Part shown: piece after piece, positions 23,105-31,539 of the stretch
Position numbering within the stretch: position 1 is the first letter of the stretch
Layout of the letters: every line of letters begins with the position of its first letter
Source: Bacteroidia bacterium
GTDB lineage: Bacteria > Bacteroidota > Bacteroidia > Bacteroidales > CAJPTX01
NCBI GenBank assembly: GCA_905373665.1
Contig: CAJPTV010000009.1
Coordinates: 1 to 34,998 of the forward strand
Length of the DNA: 34,998 nt
Direction: 5' to 3'
Notes under the pieces: model-generated
Seen by the model: only the letters and a program-made list of their open reading frames with translations
Databases searched by the model: none
What the model was told of the DNA's origin: nothing
Program-made: the position numbers and the translations under genes

Positions 23105-24814
23105 ATGAACTGGGACGATAACGCAGAGGCTCGACTAGCGCACGACTTGGTGCTTCACACTTCTTCTAATCTTTTTCTTACTGGTAAGGCGGGGACTGGG
23201 AAAACGACCTTTCTTCGCAACCTGTGCCAAGAGTTGAAGAAGAATTACGTTATCGTTGCTCCGACGGGGATTGCGGCTCTTAATGCGGAGGGCTCTACCC
23301 TACATTCGCAGTTCCAGCTCCCGATTGCTCCATATCTTCCAGCAAGAGATCCGCAAGCGCCTAACCCTCATCTAAAGGCAATGAGACAGGAGAAGCGGAT
23401 TGTCATTGAAAATCTTCGTCTTATCATTATTGATGAGGTGAGTATGGTGCGAGCGGATACGCTGCAAGCGCTCAGCGACCGTTTGTGTATGGAGCGCCAA
23501 TCGAGCCTTCCTTTTGCGGGGGTGCAGCTCCTCCTCATCGGCGACCTTTACCAACTCCCGCCCGTGACCGATACGGACTGGGCACAGCTACAGCCAGAAC
23601 CCTACCGTACGCCTTACTTCCTTTCTGCTCCTGCACTAAAGAATACCTCTTTTTACTTCCTCGAATTACAGAAGATATACAGGCAGAAGGACCAGGTCTT
23701 TATCAATCTCTTGCAGGCAATACGTACGGGGAAGGAGCTCTCCACCGCGCTGCAGCGACTTAATCAGCGAGTAACGGACTCGGAGATCAAGCTTGAACCC
23801 GGCGAGGTGGTGCTGACCTCCCTTCGTGAGCAGAGTGCTAACTATAACCAGAAGTGTCTTGATGAGATAGCGGAAGACTCGTTTTATTACTATGCAGAAG
23901 TCAGTGGAGAGTTCCCTGAAAAGGATGTTCCGACCGACGTTGAGCTGGAGTTAAAGGTCGGGGCACAGGTGATGTTTGTTCGCAATGACAATGAGTCGGG
24001 GCTCTTTGTGAATGGCGAGTTGGGGATTGTTACAGCCCTCTCAGAAAGAGAAGTAACGGTGAGAAAGATGGGGGGCGGGATGCCTATCACGGTGAAAGCC
24101 GTTCGGTGGGAACGCTATTCGTATGACATCAATTACGAGACGCGCAAGATGGAGAAGAAGGTGATAGGGCGTTTTGTGCAAATCCCACTCCGTTTGGCGT
24201 GGTCGATAACGATACACAAGAGTCAGGGGCTTACCTTTGACCGAGTGAGTATTCACACACAAGGGATTTTTGCCTCGGGGCAACTCTACGTTGCACTGAG
24301 TCGTTGTCGGAGCTTGGAGGGAATTCAACTCAATGCGACCGTACCGATGAGTGCGGTAAAGGTGGACGAACGCATCGCGCGCGCTATTGATTATTGTAAG
24401 AAGAATTATGCTCTTCCGAAAGACCATGTTGTGGATATCTCTAAGTCTAATAATTTGGATGAGCAGCTGAGTGGATTGGACTATGATGAAGAGGGGAAGG
24501 AGATCTCCTCAGCGCGTGCCGAGTATATAGCCTCGCGTATCCAAGCCTATATTGACCGCAAGGCGCCAGTGGTGGGTATCTTGAAAGAGCCAGATATTTC
24601 CATCTCGGAGTTAGAGTCGTGTGTAAATACCCTCTTGGAGAATGGGGCTGTAGAGCTTAAGAGCGTTCTTACGCCACGCTCGTATTCTTCTCTAAAACAG
24701 TATTATGCTCTTTCGCCACAGGTTGATTTATCGACACGGAGTCGGGCGTTGAAGGGGATAGTGCCGCCTGTTGAGTTGAGGTGGTTTGACCGGTGGCGTG
24801 TAAAGAAGTCGTAG
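23105..24814 (+). CDS. PIF1-like superfamily 1 DNA helicase / AAA ATPase
   Basis: The 569-residue protein has the PIF1/RecD2-like SF1 helicase motifs: Walker A LTGKAGTGKTTFLRNL (Lys33), motif Ia APTGIAALNAEGSTLHS, Walker B IIIDEVSMVRAD, motif III LLIGDLYQLPPV, and C-terminal motifs ITIHKSQGLTFDRVSI and GQLYVALSRCRSLEGI. It would unwind DNA 5' to 3', with roles in replication or repair. The C-terminal ~110 residues look like a helical accessory domain (ISISELESCVNTLLENGAVE). The frame is open to 23021, inside the upstream terminator, so the ATG at 23105 is preferred. It stands alone between terminator and receptor gene. Confidence 0.9.
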   Translation: MNWDDNAEARLAHDLVLHTSSNLFLTGKAGTGKTTFLRNLCQELKKNYVIVAPTGIAALNAEGSTLHSQFQLPIAPYLPARDPQAPNPHLKAMRQEKRIVIENLRLIIIDEVSMVRADTLQALSDRLCMERQSSLPFAGVQLLLIGDLYQLPPVTDTDWAQLQPEPYRTPYFLSAPALKNTSFYFLELQKIYRQKDQVFINLLQAIRTGKELSTALQRLNQRVTDSEIKLEPGEVVLTSLREQSANYNQKCLDEIAEDSFYYYAEVSGEFPEKDVPTDVELELKVGAQVMFVRNDNESGLFVNGELGIVTALSEREVTVRKMGGGMPITVKAVRWERYSYDINYETRKMEKKVIGRFVQIPLRLAWSITIHKSQGLTFDRVSIHTQGIFASGQLYVALSRCRSLEGIQLNATVPMSAVKVDERIARAIDYCKKNYALPKDHVVDISKSNNLDEQLSGLDYDEEGKEISSARAEYIASRIQAYIDRKAPVVGILKEPDISISELESCVNTLLENGAVELKSVLTPRSYSSLKQYYALSPQVDLSTRSRALKGIVPPVELRWFDRWRVKKS

Positions 24815-24889
24815 TAGATTTTTCGATACTTGTGTAACTTCTGCGGGGCAAGTTCGTCTTATGGACGTTAATCGTATATAACTGAGAGA

Positions 24890-27607
24890 ATGAAATACTT
24901 CGTTTGGCTTCTCCTATTGGCTCTCCCGTTTACGGTTTTAGCGCAAAAAGAGGTGTTGCGTGGGACGGTTAAAGATGAGGGGGGCGAGCCGATAGCTTTG
25001 GCGGTGATTCTCACTGTGCGTCCGCAGGACTCTTCGGTGGTGGCACATACGGTGACGGATGCTGAGGGGAACTTCCGTGTGATGGGAGCGCTTGCTGGGC
25101 GTTATTGGGTACAGGCACACCAAATGGGGTATATTACGGCTTCGTCGGAGGTCACGCTCCCTGCAACAACGCCTATCACTTTGGTATTAAAGAACGACCC
25201 GAAGGAGATAGAGGCTGTGCGTGTGGGCGGACGTCGTGGTGGGATGCAGCGTAAGGGCGACACCGTGGGGTATAACCTCAAAGCTTATGCTACGGGGATG
25301 GAAAAGACCCTCGGGGACGTGCTGGCGAATCTCCCCGGCATCAAGGTCTCTGCTGACGGACAGGTTACAGCCCAAGGGAAGCAGGTCTCTAAGATCCTCT
25401 TCAATGGGAGAGACTATTATGGCAACAACGTAGCCATGGCGACCAAGAATATTGACGCAAGTGTGGCTGATACGGTCAAGGTCATCCAAGGTTATAGTGA
25501 GTTTGATATATTGCGTGGCTTTCAAAATGTAGACAAGACGGTGATTGACGTCGGCGTAAAGGACGGGATGCTCAGCAAGGTCTTTGGCAAGATTGAGGCG
25601 GGGGGAGGTTATCGCAATGCTTATATGGGAAACCTTAAGGCTACCTATATGGGTACGAACCACATGTTTACGGCGCTGGTTGCGAGCAATAATGTGGCAG
25701 AGGAGACCTTTACCATTATGGATTACCTTGCGATGCAGGGGGGCTTACAGAGTCCAGACGGTGGATTCAACGTGCGTATTCAGCTAGAGGATGGGCTCTC
25801 TGATATAATCTATCCTCCAGACGATACCTATCAGGCTAATACGCATGCGGCGAACCTTCTCTACAATTATCATAAGCAAGACCGTCTGAAGGTGACCTTG
25901 GCGGCGCTCGTAGCTAAAGCGGATAATGATGCAAAGTCGGAAACACTACGTACGTTTCAACTTGGAGATCAAGCAGGAAAGTCGTTTACTACGGGGAGTG
26001 AAAAGCACAACGAGGTGGCACATGCGTTGGCTAATGTCGGGGTGACCTATAACCCTACGAAGCAGTGGATGTTGTTAGCTGGGGCGAACGCAGACATGGG
26101 TTACAATAAAGAAGAGTCAGTATACCAAGACTACTACGATAGCCAATTTTACCACACTCAGGAGCGCGAACAGGGGCGTCCGTTAAAGTGGACAGCTAAA
26201 GGAGGGGTATACTATCGCCCCGGGAACAATATGTATTATGCTTCGGGCTATGTAGAAAGTGCTCGTAAAGACCCGACGAAAGATTTTAATACCAATGACC
26301 CGATCCTTCCACTGATGCTTACTCCAGAGCAGGGACGTTATCTTTTTCGTTTCCTGATGTCGAACAAGCAGATGACGGCACAGTCGGAGGTGGGAGTACG
26401 GTTGAAGCTCACGAAGTCGCAGGACGTAAAGTTCTGGTTGGCAGATGAGAACTCGGGCACGCGCTTTAACTCATGGTTTGAGGGAAACAATATTGGTGTG
26501 CGTCCGGGTTTTGATGGTGAGCTTAATACTGATTTGCGTTATACGCAGAGTACGATTACGGCAGGTGCACATTGGCGCTTTGACGATGACTCTTTGTGGC
26601 GTGCGGGAGTAAAGCTTGAGGGGCGCTACATCCTACAGAATAGCAAACAGCCTCAGTGGTCATACTCTGACCAAGGTTTCTTTCTTGTACCCGATGCTTT
26701 TGCGGAGCGTCGGTTAGGCGATGGGGTGGCTCTTGGGGTGAATGCGAGCCTTTATCTTAATTCGCAGGATGGGAATAAACTCCTGCGGTATGGGATGCAG
26801 GCTGGTAGCTACCGAAGTATATTGCAAAATCATGGCTACCATTACCTTGCTGAATATGACTATGATATGCGAGTCTATTTCCGGATGTTCCCTTCGGAAA
26901 AGACCTTCCACGGTCGGACGCAGCTCGCTTATTTCAAAGACCATGATGCTATGTCGCGGAATATCCAGTATGGGCTTCTCTCGCTTGACATGCCGTTCGG
27001 TTTGCAAGGCGATGAGAAGTTGAGGTGGAACTTCATGGTAGCGAACCGTTTTGCAGGAGTATGGACACTCGCATTGCGTGGCGCTGCATTGTTCGGACGC
27101 TTTGACCTTCTCTACGATGATTCGTGGCAGAAATCGACGCGTAATTCTCAAGATTTAAGCTTTGAGGTACGTTCTACTTATCCGGGGCACGTTAATGTAG
27201 AAGCGGTGTTTAGTGGCGATCGTTCGGAGCATAAGGTGGGGGTACGTCCCGCTTCTGTCGATTATGAGCTCTCGGCAAGAGCAAAGCTCCTTTTTGAGTG
27301 GAATGCCTTTCGAGCGGAGCTCGGGAGTAGTTACAGTATCAGTGCTTTCGACACGCGTAATCGTAATTGGGTGGGATTGGATACGGAACTCTCTTACACG
27401 TTCCCTCACAACGTTTCGTTGGTGCTTGCGGGGAAGAACTTGCTCAATCTTCACTTGCGGGAGTGGGCAGAGGTCAATTACTCAGATCTTTTCCGTAGCG
27501 AACGCATTTACCGTTCGATGCCAGGGTACGTCCTAGCTAAAGTGCGCTGGGAGTTTGGACAGAAACGGGACTTTATGCGTGGGATTCATGTGAGGAGGAT
27601 GAAGTAA
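24890..27607 (+). CDS. Outer-membrane beta-barrel protein with carboxypeptidase-regulatory-like domain
   Basis: A 905-residue protein with signal peptide (MKYFVWLLLLALPFTVLA) then a CarboxypepD_reg-like domain (about 19-105, LRGTVKDEGGEPIALAVILT). A TonB-plug-like segment (about 125-225) contains DVLANLPGIKVSADGQVTAQ and KILFNGRDYYGNN. A long beta-barrel with alternating aromatic strands follows, to the end. It belongs to the Bacteroidota TonB-receptor-like outer-membrane family, with substrate unknown. No SusD-like partner is adjacent, so it is not a standard glycan-uptake pair. It ends in a basic tail (RGIHVRRMK) rather than a terminal Phe. The 75-bp upstream gap shows no clear promoter. 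Confidence 0.85.
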   Translation: MKYFVWLLLLALPFTVLAQKEVLRGTVKDEGGEPIALAVILTVRPQDSSVVAHTVTDAEGNFRVMGALAGRYWVQAHQMGYITASSEVTLPATTPITLVLKNDPKEIEAVRVGGRRGGMQRKGDTVGYNLKAYATGMEKTLGDVLANLPGIKVSADGQVTAQGKQVSKILFNGRDYYGNNVAMATKNIDASVADTVKVIQGYSEFDILRGFQNVDKTVIDVGVKDGMLSKVFGKIEAGGGYRNAYMGNLKATYMGTNHMFTALVASNNVAEETFTIMDYLAMQGGLQSPDGGFNVRIQLEDGLSDIIYPPDDTYQANTHAANLLYNYHKQDRLKVTLAALVAKADNDAKSETLRTFQLGDQAGKSFTTGSEKHNEVAHALANVGVTYNPTKQWMLLAGANADMGYNKEESVYQDYYDSQFYHTQEREQGRPLKWTAKGGVYYRPGNNMYYASGYVESARKDPTKDFNTNDPILPLMLTPEQGRYLFRFLMSNKQMTAQSEVGVRLKLTKSQDVKFWLADENSGTRFNSWFEGNNIGVRPGFDGELNTDLRYTQSTITAGAHWRFDDDSLWRAGVKLEGRYILQNSKQPQWSYSDQGFFLVPDAFAERRLGDGVALGVNASLYLNSQDGNKLLRYGMQAGSYRSILQNHGYHYLAEYDYDMRVYFRMFPSEKTFHGRTQLAYFKDHDAMSRNIQYGLLSLDMPFGLQGDEKLRWNFMVANRFAGVWTLALRGAALFGRFDLLYDDSWQKSTRNSQDLSFEVRSTYPGHVNVEAVFSGDRSEHKVGVRPASVDYELSARAKLLFEWNAFRAELGSSYSISAFDTRNRNWVGLDTELSYTFPHNVSLVLAGKNLLNLHLREWAEVNYSDLFRSERIYRSMPGYVLAKVRWEFGQKRDFMRGIHVRRMK

Positions 27608-27646
27608 TAGGACAAGAGGTTAACTTCCCCATTATAATTCCCCCCC

Positions 27647-27967
27647 ATGTTCGACGCAATACGCGACTTTGCTTTAGCCCTTCCCGATGCCGAGGAGGGC
27701 TTACCTTTTGGCGACGATGTACTAGTCTTTAAGGTGCAGGGAAAGATGTTCCTGTTGATACGCCTGACCGAGCACCCTAACCCCTTGTCAGTGAAGTGTC
27801 CGCCCGAGCGAGGAGTGGAACTCCGTGCCGAATATGACAGCATCGTCCTAGGGTGGCATCTGAATAAGAAGCACTGGATTACCGTAACGAACCCTGAGGC
27901 TATCCCTGCCGAGCTGCTCTGGGAGCTCATCCGCACCTCCTACGAACTGGTACAGAAGCGGCGCTAG
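27647..27967 (+). CDS. MmcQ/YjbR family protein
   Basis: The 106-residue cytoplasmic protein matches the MmcQ/YjbR (CyaY-like fold) family. Signatures are LALPDAEEGLPFGDDVLVFK, then MFLLIRL, PLSVKCPPERGVELRAEY and a C-terminal LLWELIRTSYELV. Members are small DNA-binding-like proteins of unclear role. It follows the beta-barrel gene by 39 bp. Its TAG overlaps the TAG of the convergent Plug gene in the single palindrome CTAG (27964-27967). Confidence 0.85.
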   Translation: MFDAIRDFALALPDAEEGLPFGDDVLVFKVQGKMFLLIRLTEHPNPLSVKCPPERGVELRAEYDSIVLGWHLNKKHWITVTNPEAIPAELLWELIRTSYELVQKRR

Positions 27968-29205
27968 AACCGTACCAACGTCCAGTAACGTCCGCCACTC
28001 GGGCGGTAATAGACTAGGCAGTGATACTCGTTGTGCGTCTCGGCACTGTTGCCCTCTGCGAAGCGTCCGCCAGCGAGATAACGGTAACTATAGACCCCCT
28101 GCTTGAGATAGACGCTTACCTCGTACATGCCCCGCTCTTCGGAGTAACGCATCGGCAGGCGACGCGCTCCCACCTCCAACATAACATCCTGCCCAGCAAG
28201 CCCCTCTAGCGTAAAGTAAACCCAAGCATACTCCGCTTCTAGGGGAAAGTACTTGCCACCACCCGACGGGCGCAGCCGATCCGTCGTATACCCTTCGACA
28301 CACCACCCGTTGAGGTCAGCACGTGACGAGGCGTGTAGCCGCTCACGTCCCGGGAAGGAAAAGCGGTCGGGAAGTACCTCTACGTGAAACGCCTCGTCGC
28401 GAAAGAGGATAGAACGCACCCCCTCGCCCGGCACGCGTAGACTCTGCAAGTCGAGTACATGCCACTCGTCTCCTCCAGCAAAACGCCCCGTATCTTGCCC
28501 GCCATAGAGAAGCCCCGCAACCCCCTCCCAGCTGTGGCGCGGCAGCTCCTGCCAACGGGCATTGTTCCACCCCTGTCCGACGAATACCCGTAGGTCGCGC
28601 GGGTCTAATAGTCGCCCTAGCTTCTCCACGTCGAGGTGTACCCAAAGGTGCTGGTGTGTGAGACGCTCTGCTCCCGTCACCTCGCGTTGCTCTAAGGTTG
28701 CCCGTACAAGGGGCTCTGTTAGCCCAAATCGGCGTCGAAGAAGCAATCGCCCTTCATTATACCCATCTCGCACCTCAACGGCGTAATTTCCCCCTAAACG
28801 AAGCTTTACGTCACTGTTCGGAAGACGGAGCGTGTAGTGAAGGTAGGGCTGCACCGTCCCCTGCGAACGCTCGGGGGCTGGAATGGTGTTTTCTTCAAAG
28901 CCCGTAAGGTAGTCTGAGGTGAAGAGGTCGGAAGCTTCCCCCTCGGGGGTACAATGGACGATGCGATAGACGGGATGAATGGGTGCATCGCCGAGATAAT
29001 CGAACGTTAGTTCCAAATAAAGCGCCCCGCGGAGGGGGACAAGCGGCGGTAGCGGTTGCCGTTCCGCCTTGCCTGTCTCTTGCGGCAAGAGGGTCACTGC
29101 CCCGAGCTCGGGCGCGGTATATTCGTCATCCACTGTGGTGGGAAATTGACCGTAAACCCCTTTCACCCCCAAAAGGAGCAGGAAGAGCAGTAACCCTGTG
29201 CGCAT
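27964..29205 (-). CDS. Type IX secretion system Plug protein (DUF5103)
   Basis: The 413-residue protein has a signal peptide (MRTGLLLFLLLLGVKGVYG, then Q). The N-terminal domain has YLELTFDYLGDAPIHPVYRI, ending in the basic/hydrophobic pattern of DUF5103, and the C-terminal part has AYVWYFTLEGLAG-like strands followed by YSYRYLAGGRFAEGNSAETH. DUF5103 is the Plug of the type IX secretion system; it closes the periplasmic side of the large SprA translocon pore. It fits with the two T9SS cargo proteins in this window. A TTG extension to 29235 is in frame, but the ATG at 29205 gives the signal peptide. A TACTTTTG box lies at 29240-29233 on this strand. Confidence 0.85.
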   Translation of the reverse strand: MRTGLLLFLLLLGVKGVYGQFPTTVDDEYTAPELGAVTLLPQETGKAERQPLPPLVPLRGALYLELTFDYLGDAPIHPVYRIVHCTPEGEASDLFTSDYLTGFEENTIPAPERSQGTVQPYLHYTLRLPNSDVKLRLGGNYAVEVRDGYNEGRLLLRRRFGLTEPLVRATLEQREVTGAERLTHQHLWVHLDVEKLGRLLDPRDLRVFVGQGWNNARWQELPRHSWEGVAGLLYGGQDTGRFAGGDEWHVLDLQSLRVPGEGVRSILFRDEAFHVEVLPDRFSFPGRERLHASSRADLNGWCVEGYTTDRLRPSGGGKYFPLEAEYAWVYFTLEGLAGQDVMLEVGARRLPMRYSEERGMYEVSVYLKQGVYSYRYLAGGRFAEGNSAETHNEYHCLVYYRPSGGRYWTLVRF

Positions 29206-29232
29206 CGCCTTATTCCTTAACTGTATGTATAG

Positions 29233-29240
29233 CAAAAGTA
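29233..29240 (-). promoter_or_regulatory. -7 promoter box for the Plug gene
   Basis: On the minus strand the bases read TACTTTTG, an exact TAnnTTTG match, 27 bp before the Plug ATG. No clear -33 was found. Confidence 0.5.
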
Positions 29241-29260
29241 CCTTGTTTCTATTACTTTAC

Positions 29261-29268
29261 TAGCTTTG
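29261..29268 (+). promoter_or_regulatory. -7 promoter box for the KdsC-like gene
   Basis: TAGCTTTG matches TAnnTTTG exactly, 29 bp before the ATG at 29298. It is 20 bp from the divergent Plug -7 box, so the two promoters overlap back to back. No TTG lies 19-21 bp upstream. Confidence 0.5.
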
Positions 29269-29297
29269 TGTGTCTAATTAAGGAGGGGGGACAGACG

Positions 29298-29822
29298 ATG
29301 GTTCGCAATTTCAGGGAACGGCTGCATGACATTCGCGCCTTTGCTTTCGACGTCGACGGCGTATGCACCAACAACACGGTTTTGATTAGTGAAACGGGCT
29401 TGTTGCTTCGCAATTCCAACACCCGCGACGGCTATGCCATCCACGCCGCAGTACGCAATCAGTTCCCTGTAGCTATTATCACGGGCGGACGTACCGAGAG
29501 TGTCGCCTCGCGCTTCAAGGCGTTGGGGGTGCAAGACGTCTTTTTGGCGGTAGCGGACAAGACGGTAGCTTTTGAGGAGTTCCTCCTAATACATGACCTT
29601 AAGGCAGAGCAAGTCCTCTACATGGGCGACGATTGGCCAGACTACGACGTACTCAAGCTCTGTGGTCTGCCGACCTGTCCTGCCGATGCTGCGCCAGAGA
29701 TACAGGCGATTTGCGACTACGTCTCGCCCTATCGTGGTGGCGAGGGGTGTGTACGCGATGTCATCGAACAGGTGCTCAAGGTGCACGGCTGTTGGGGCAA
29801 GTTGGAAAGTGCGGGGCAGTAG
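29298..29822 (+). CDS. KdsC-like HAD phosphatase (3-deoxy-D-manno-octulosonate 8-phosphate phosphatase)
   Basis: The 174-residue protein is a capless HAD-IIIA phosphatase. Motif I is AFDVDGVCTNN with nucleophile Asp18 and acid/base Asp20. Motif II is AIITGGRTE, motif III carries the lysine in VADKTVAFEEFL, and motif IV is YMGDDWPDYDVL. It matches KdsC, which releases phosphate from Kdo 8-phosphate on the way to lipopolysaccharide. N-acylneuraminate-9-phosphatase-like HADs look similar, so the substrate is inferred. The frame is open far upstream, but ATG 29298 with AGGAGG at 29281-29286 fits the family length. The UbiA gene starts 6 bp after its stop. Confidence 0.88.
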   Translation: MVRNFRERLHDIRAFAFDVDGVCTNNTVLISETGLLLRNSNTRDGYAIHAAVRNQFPVAIITGGRTESVASRFKALGVQDVFLAVADKTVAFEEFLLIHDLKAEQVLYMGDDWPDYDVLKLCGLPTCPADAAPEIQAICDYVSPYRGGEGCVRDVIEQVLKVHGCWGKLESAGQ

Positions 29823-29828
29823 ACCGCG

Positions 29829-30809
29829 ATGCTCCACAATGCCCTTTGGCTCTTACGCCTGATGCGCCCTGCCCACCAAGTGGCATTGGTGGCTATCTTC
29901 TGTGGGGTGCGTTACGGGATTGTACGTCCTTGGCTAGAAACGAACTTCTTGCAAGACCCCTTCCCAGGGGCGCAGTTCCTTATCCTTCTTGCAGGGGGGC
30001 TGCTGCTCTCGTGTGGGGCGGTGCTTATCAACGAATATTTTGATTGGCAAGACGACCGCATTGCGCGCCCAGAGAATGTGATTGTGGGGCGACACCTCTC
30101 GCGCCGTACCGTCATTGTGTGGCATGGGGTGCTTACGACCCTCGGGGTGCTGGCGCTCTGTTACCTTGCCTTCGTGTGGCGCAATTTCTATCTTCTTTTC
30201 CTTTTCCCCTTCGTTGCGCGGGTCTTGTGGTACTACTCTAAGCTTTACAAACAGCGGCTTGTGTTCAGCGTCCCGTTGCTTTTCCTCTTTCTATTTTCGG
30301 CGGTGTTGCTGCCCTTGCTCTTTGAGTTTTTGGCCATTAACCAGCGGTTGTGGCAAGTGATTGTGGTCAACGGGCTTTCGGTGTGGAATGTGCTCATCCT
30401 GGGGGTGGCTTACGCCCTCCTGATTGCACTCTTTGGACTTACGCGGGCTTTTGAGAAGCAAATCCGTTACTATGCACAACGAACCACCTTCCGTACCGAG
30501 ACGCTCCCCGATCGCATCGGCGTACAGCCTGCGAAGATGGTCGTTTTGGCGCTTAAGACGGTGCTTTTTCTCCTTTTGTTTGCTATTGGGGCATCTTTGT
30601 ACACCCGGCAGGTGGAAGTGGGCTGGATTGCCCCCGTTTACCTCGCTCTCTTTATTGGGCTACCGCTTGTGGGCTCTGCGGTGGTGGGAATGGGCACGTC
30701 GGAGCAATCGCCGCGCTGGGCGCGCTTCCTGACAACGGTCGCTGCGCTCTTTGTGATTCTCTTTCCGTTACTTACTTCCGTGCTGGGGTGGTTTCCGCCG
30801 TTTCCGTAA
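29829..30809 (+). CDS. UbiA-family prenyltransferase (geranylgeranylglycerol-phosphate synthase-like)
   Basis: The 326-residue protein is an integral membrane prenyltransferase with about eight or nine hydrophobic helices. The substrate/Mg2+ motif is INEYFDWQDDRIARPENVI at about residues 67-85, the NDxxDxxxDxxNRP-type motif. It resembles Bacteroidota proteins annotated as geranylgeranylglycerol-phosphate geranylgeranyltransferase. The second Asp-rich motif is weak (KQIRYYAQRTTFRTETLPDR region). It is probably co-transcribed with the KdsC-like gene. Whether the product is an ether lipid, a quinone or another prenylated compound cannot be told from the sequence. Confidence 0.8.
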   Translation: MLHNALWLLRLMRPAHQVALVAIFCGVRYGIVRPWLETNFLQDPFPGAQFLILLAGGLLLSCGAVLINEYFDWQDDRIARPENVIVGRHLSRRTVIVWHGVLTTLGVLALCYLAFVWRNFYLLFLFPFVARVLWYYSKLYKQRLVFSVPLLFLFLFSAVLLPLLFEFLAINQRLWQVIVVNGLSVWNVLILGVAYALLIALFGLTRAFEKQIRYYAQRTTFRTETLPDRIGVQPAKMVVLALKTVLFLLLFAIGASLYTRQVEVGWIAPVYLALFIGLPLVGSAVVGMGTSEQSPRWARFLTTVAALFVILFPLLTSVLGWFPPFP

Positions 30810-30823
30810 GGGGGAAACCCTTA
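30807..30823. terminator. Small hairpin between convergent genes
   Basis: TAAGGG (30807-30812) pairs with CCCTTA (30818-30823) around GGAAA. It overlaps the stop codon of the prenyltransferase gene and precedes the minus-strand flavin reductase end. There is no T-run on either side, so at best it is a weak shared terminator. Confidence 0.28.
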
Positions 30824-30849
30824 TCAGTGCGCATTGCGTAGCATGGGTG

Positions 30850-31392
30850 CTACTCCCCCCGCCGCAACGCTTGTATGATCTGCCCTGTGTATTGCGTGTG
30901 TATCCCCGAGGTGCGCTGTGCGTAATACGCGCGAGGTGCTTCGCTAAACCCCGCTGGGTCTAGGGGGGCATGGTAAAGCAGTTCGCACTCATAGACCTCT
31001 ACTGCCTCGGCAAAATAGGGCGTCTCGCGCTCCGTATAGAGCGTATGCAACCCAAGTGCTGCAGCCTTGTCGCCGTCGCGCCCCGAGTGACAGCCCATGT
31101 AGTCGAGGATATCGCCCTGAGTCTCGTCAAAGCTCATCACGGTGAAGTAGCGCGCACGCTCCATCAACCCGTAGGTATAACGCTTGGGGGTGACGTAGAC
31201 CGTGAGGGTCGCATTCCCCGACACCCAGCTATTGCCCAGCGCGCCCCAACCGATGGTCATCGCGTTACACTGCGTGCGGTCGCCCGCTGCTAACAACAAC
31301 CCTTTTCCCTTAAACCAAGTAAAGGGATTGTGAGCGAACTCGCGTAGGACATCGAAGGGGTGGAAGGCGGGGCTGCTTATACTGCTCATCAT
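30850..31392 (-). CDS. Flavin reductase family protein
   Basis: The 180-residue protein has a flavin-reductase-like, FMN-binding split-barrel fold. Signatures are AHNPFTWFKGKGLLLAAGDR, CNAMTIGWGALGNSW, TLTVYVTPKRYTYGLME, FTVMSFDE and DYMGCHSGRDGDKAAALG. It probably binds FMN or reduces flavin with NAD(P)H, in the cytoplasm. The frame extends to 31491, but those residues do not look like this family, so the ATG pair at 31392/31389 is preferred. No -7 box was found for it. It is convergent with the prenyltransferase gene and divergent from maf. Confidence 0.87.
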   Translation of the reverse strand: MMSSISSPAFHPFDVLREFAHNPFTWFKGKGLLLAAGDRTQCNAMTIGWGALGNSWVSGNATLTVYVTPKRYTYGLMERARYFTVMSFDETQGDILDYMGCHSGRDGDKAAALGLHTLYTERETPYFAEAVEVYECELLYHAPLDPAGFSEAPRAYYAQRTSGIHTQYTGQIIQALRRGE

Positions 31393-31507
31393 GGTCACTT
31401 TTTTTCTACGCCCTAAGAACGTACGTGAGGGGCAACACATTGCGCGCAACCTACGCGTGCTTAAGGGGACGGTGCGCGAGGAATAGGGCATAATTATTGC
31501 AATATGT

Positions 31508-31515
31508 TACCTTTG
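31508..31515 (+). promoter_or_regulatory. -7 promoter box for maf
   Basis: TACCTTTG, an exact TAnnTTTG match, lies 25 bp before the maf ATG. The -33 region is not recognisable. The 147-bp interval between the flavin reductase and maf otherwise shows only a 31-codon ORF (31391-31486) that I do not accept as a gene. Confidence 0.5.
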
Positions 31516-31539
31516 TAAAAAGATCTAAGAAACAACCGA

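Noticed and set aside
31391..31486. 31-codon plus-strand ORF (MVTFFLRPKNVREGQ...) overlapping the flavin reductase start
   Set aside because: Too short, no ribosome site, no family, and it overlaps the 5' end of the minus-strand gene. It could be a remnant, but this cannot be supported.
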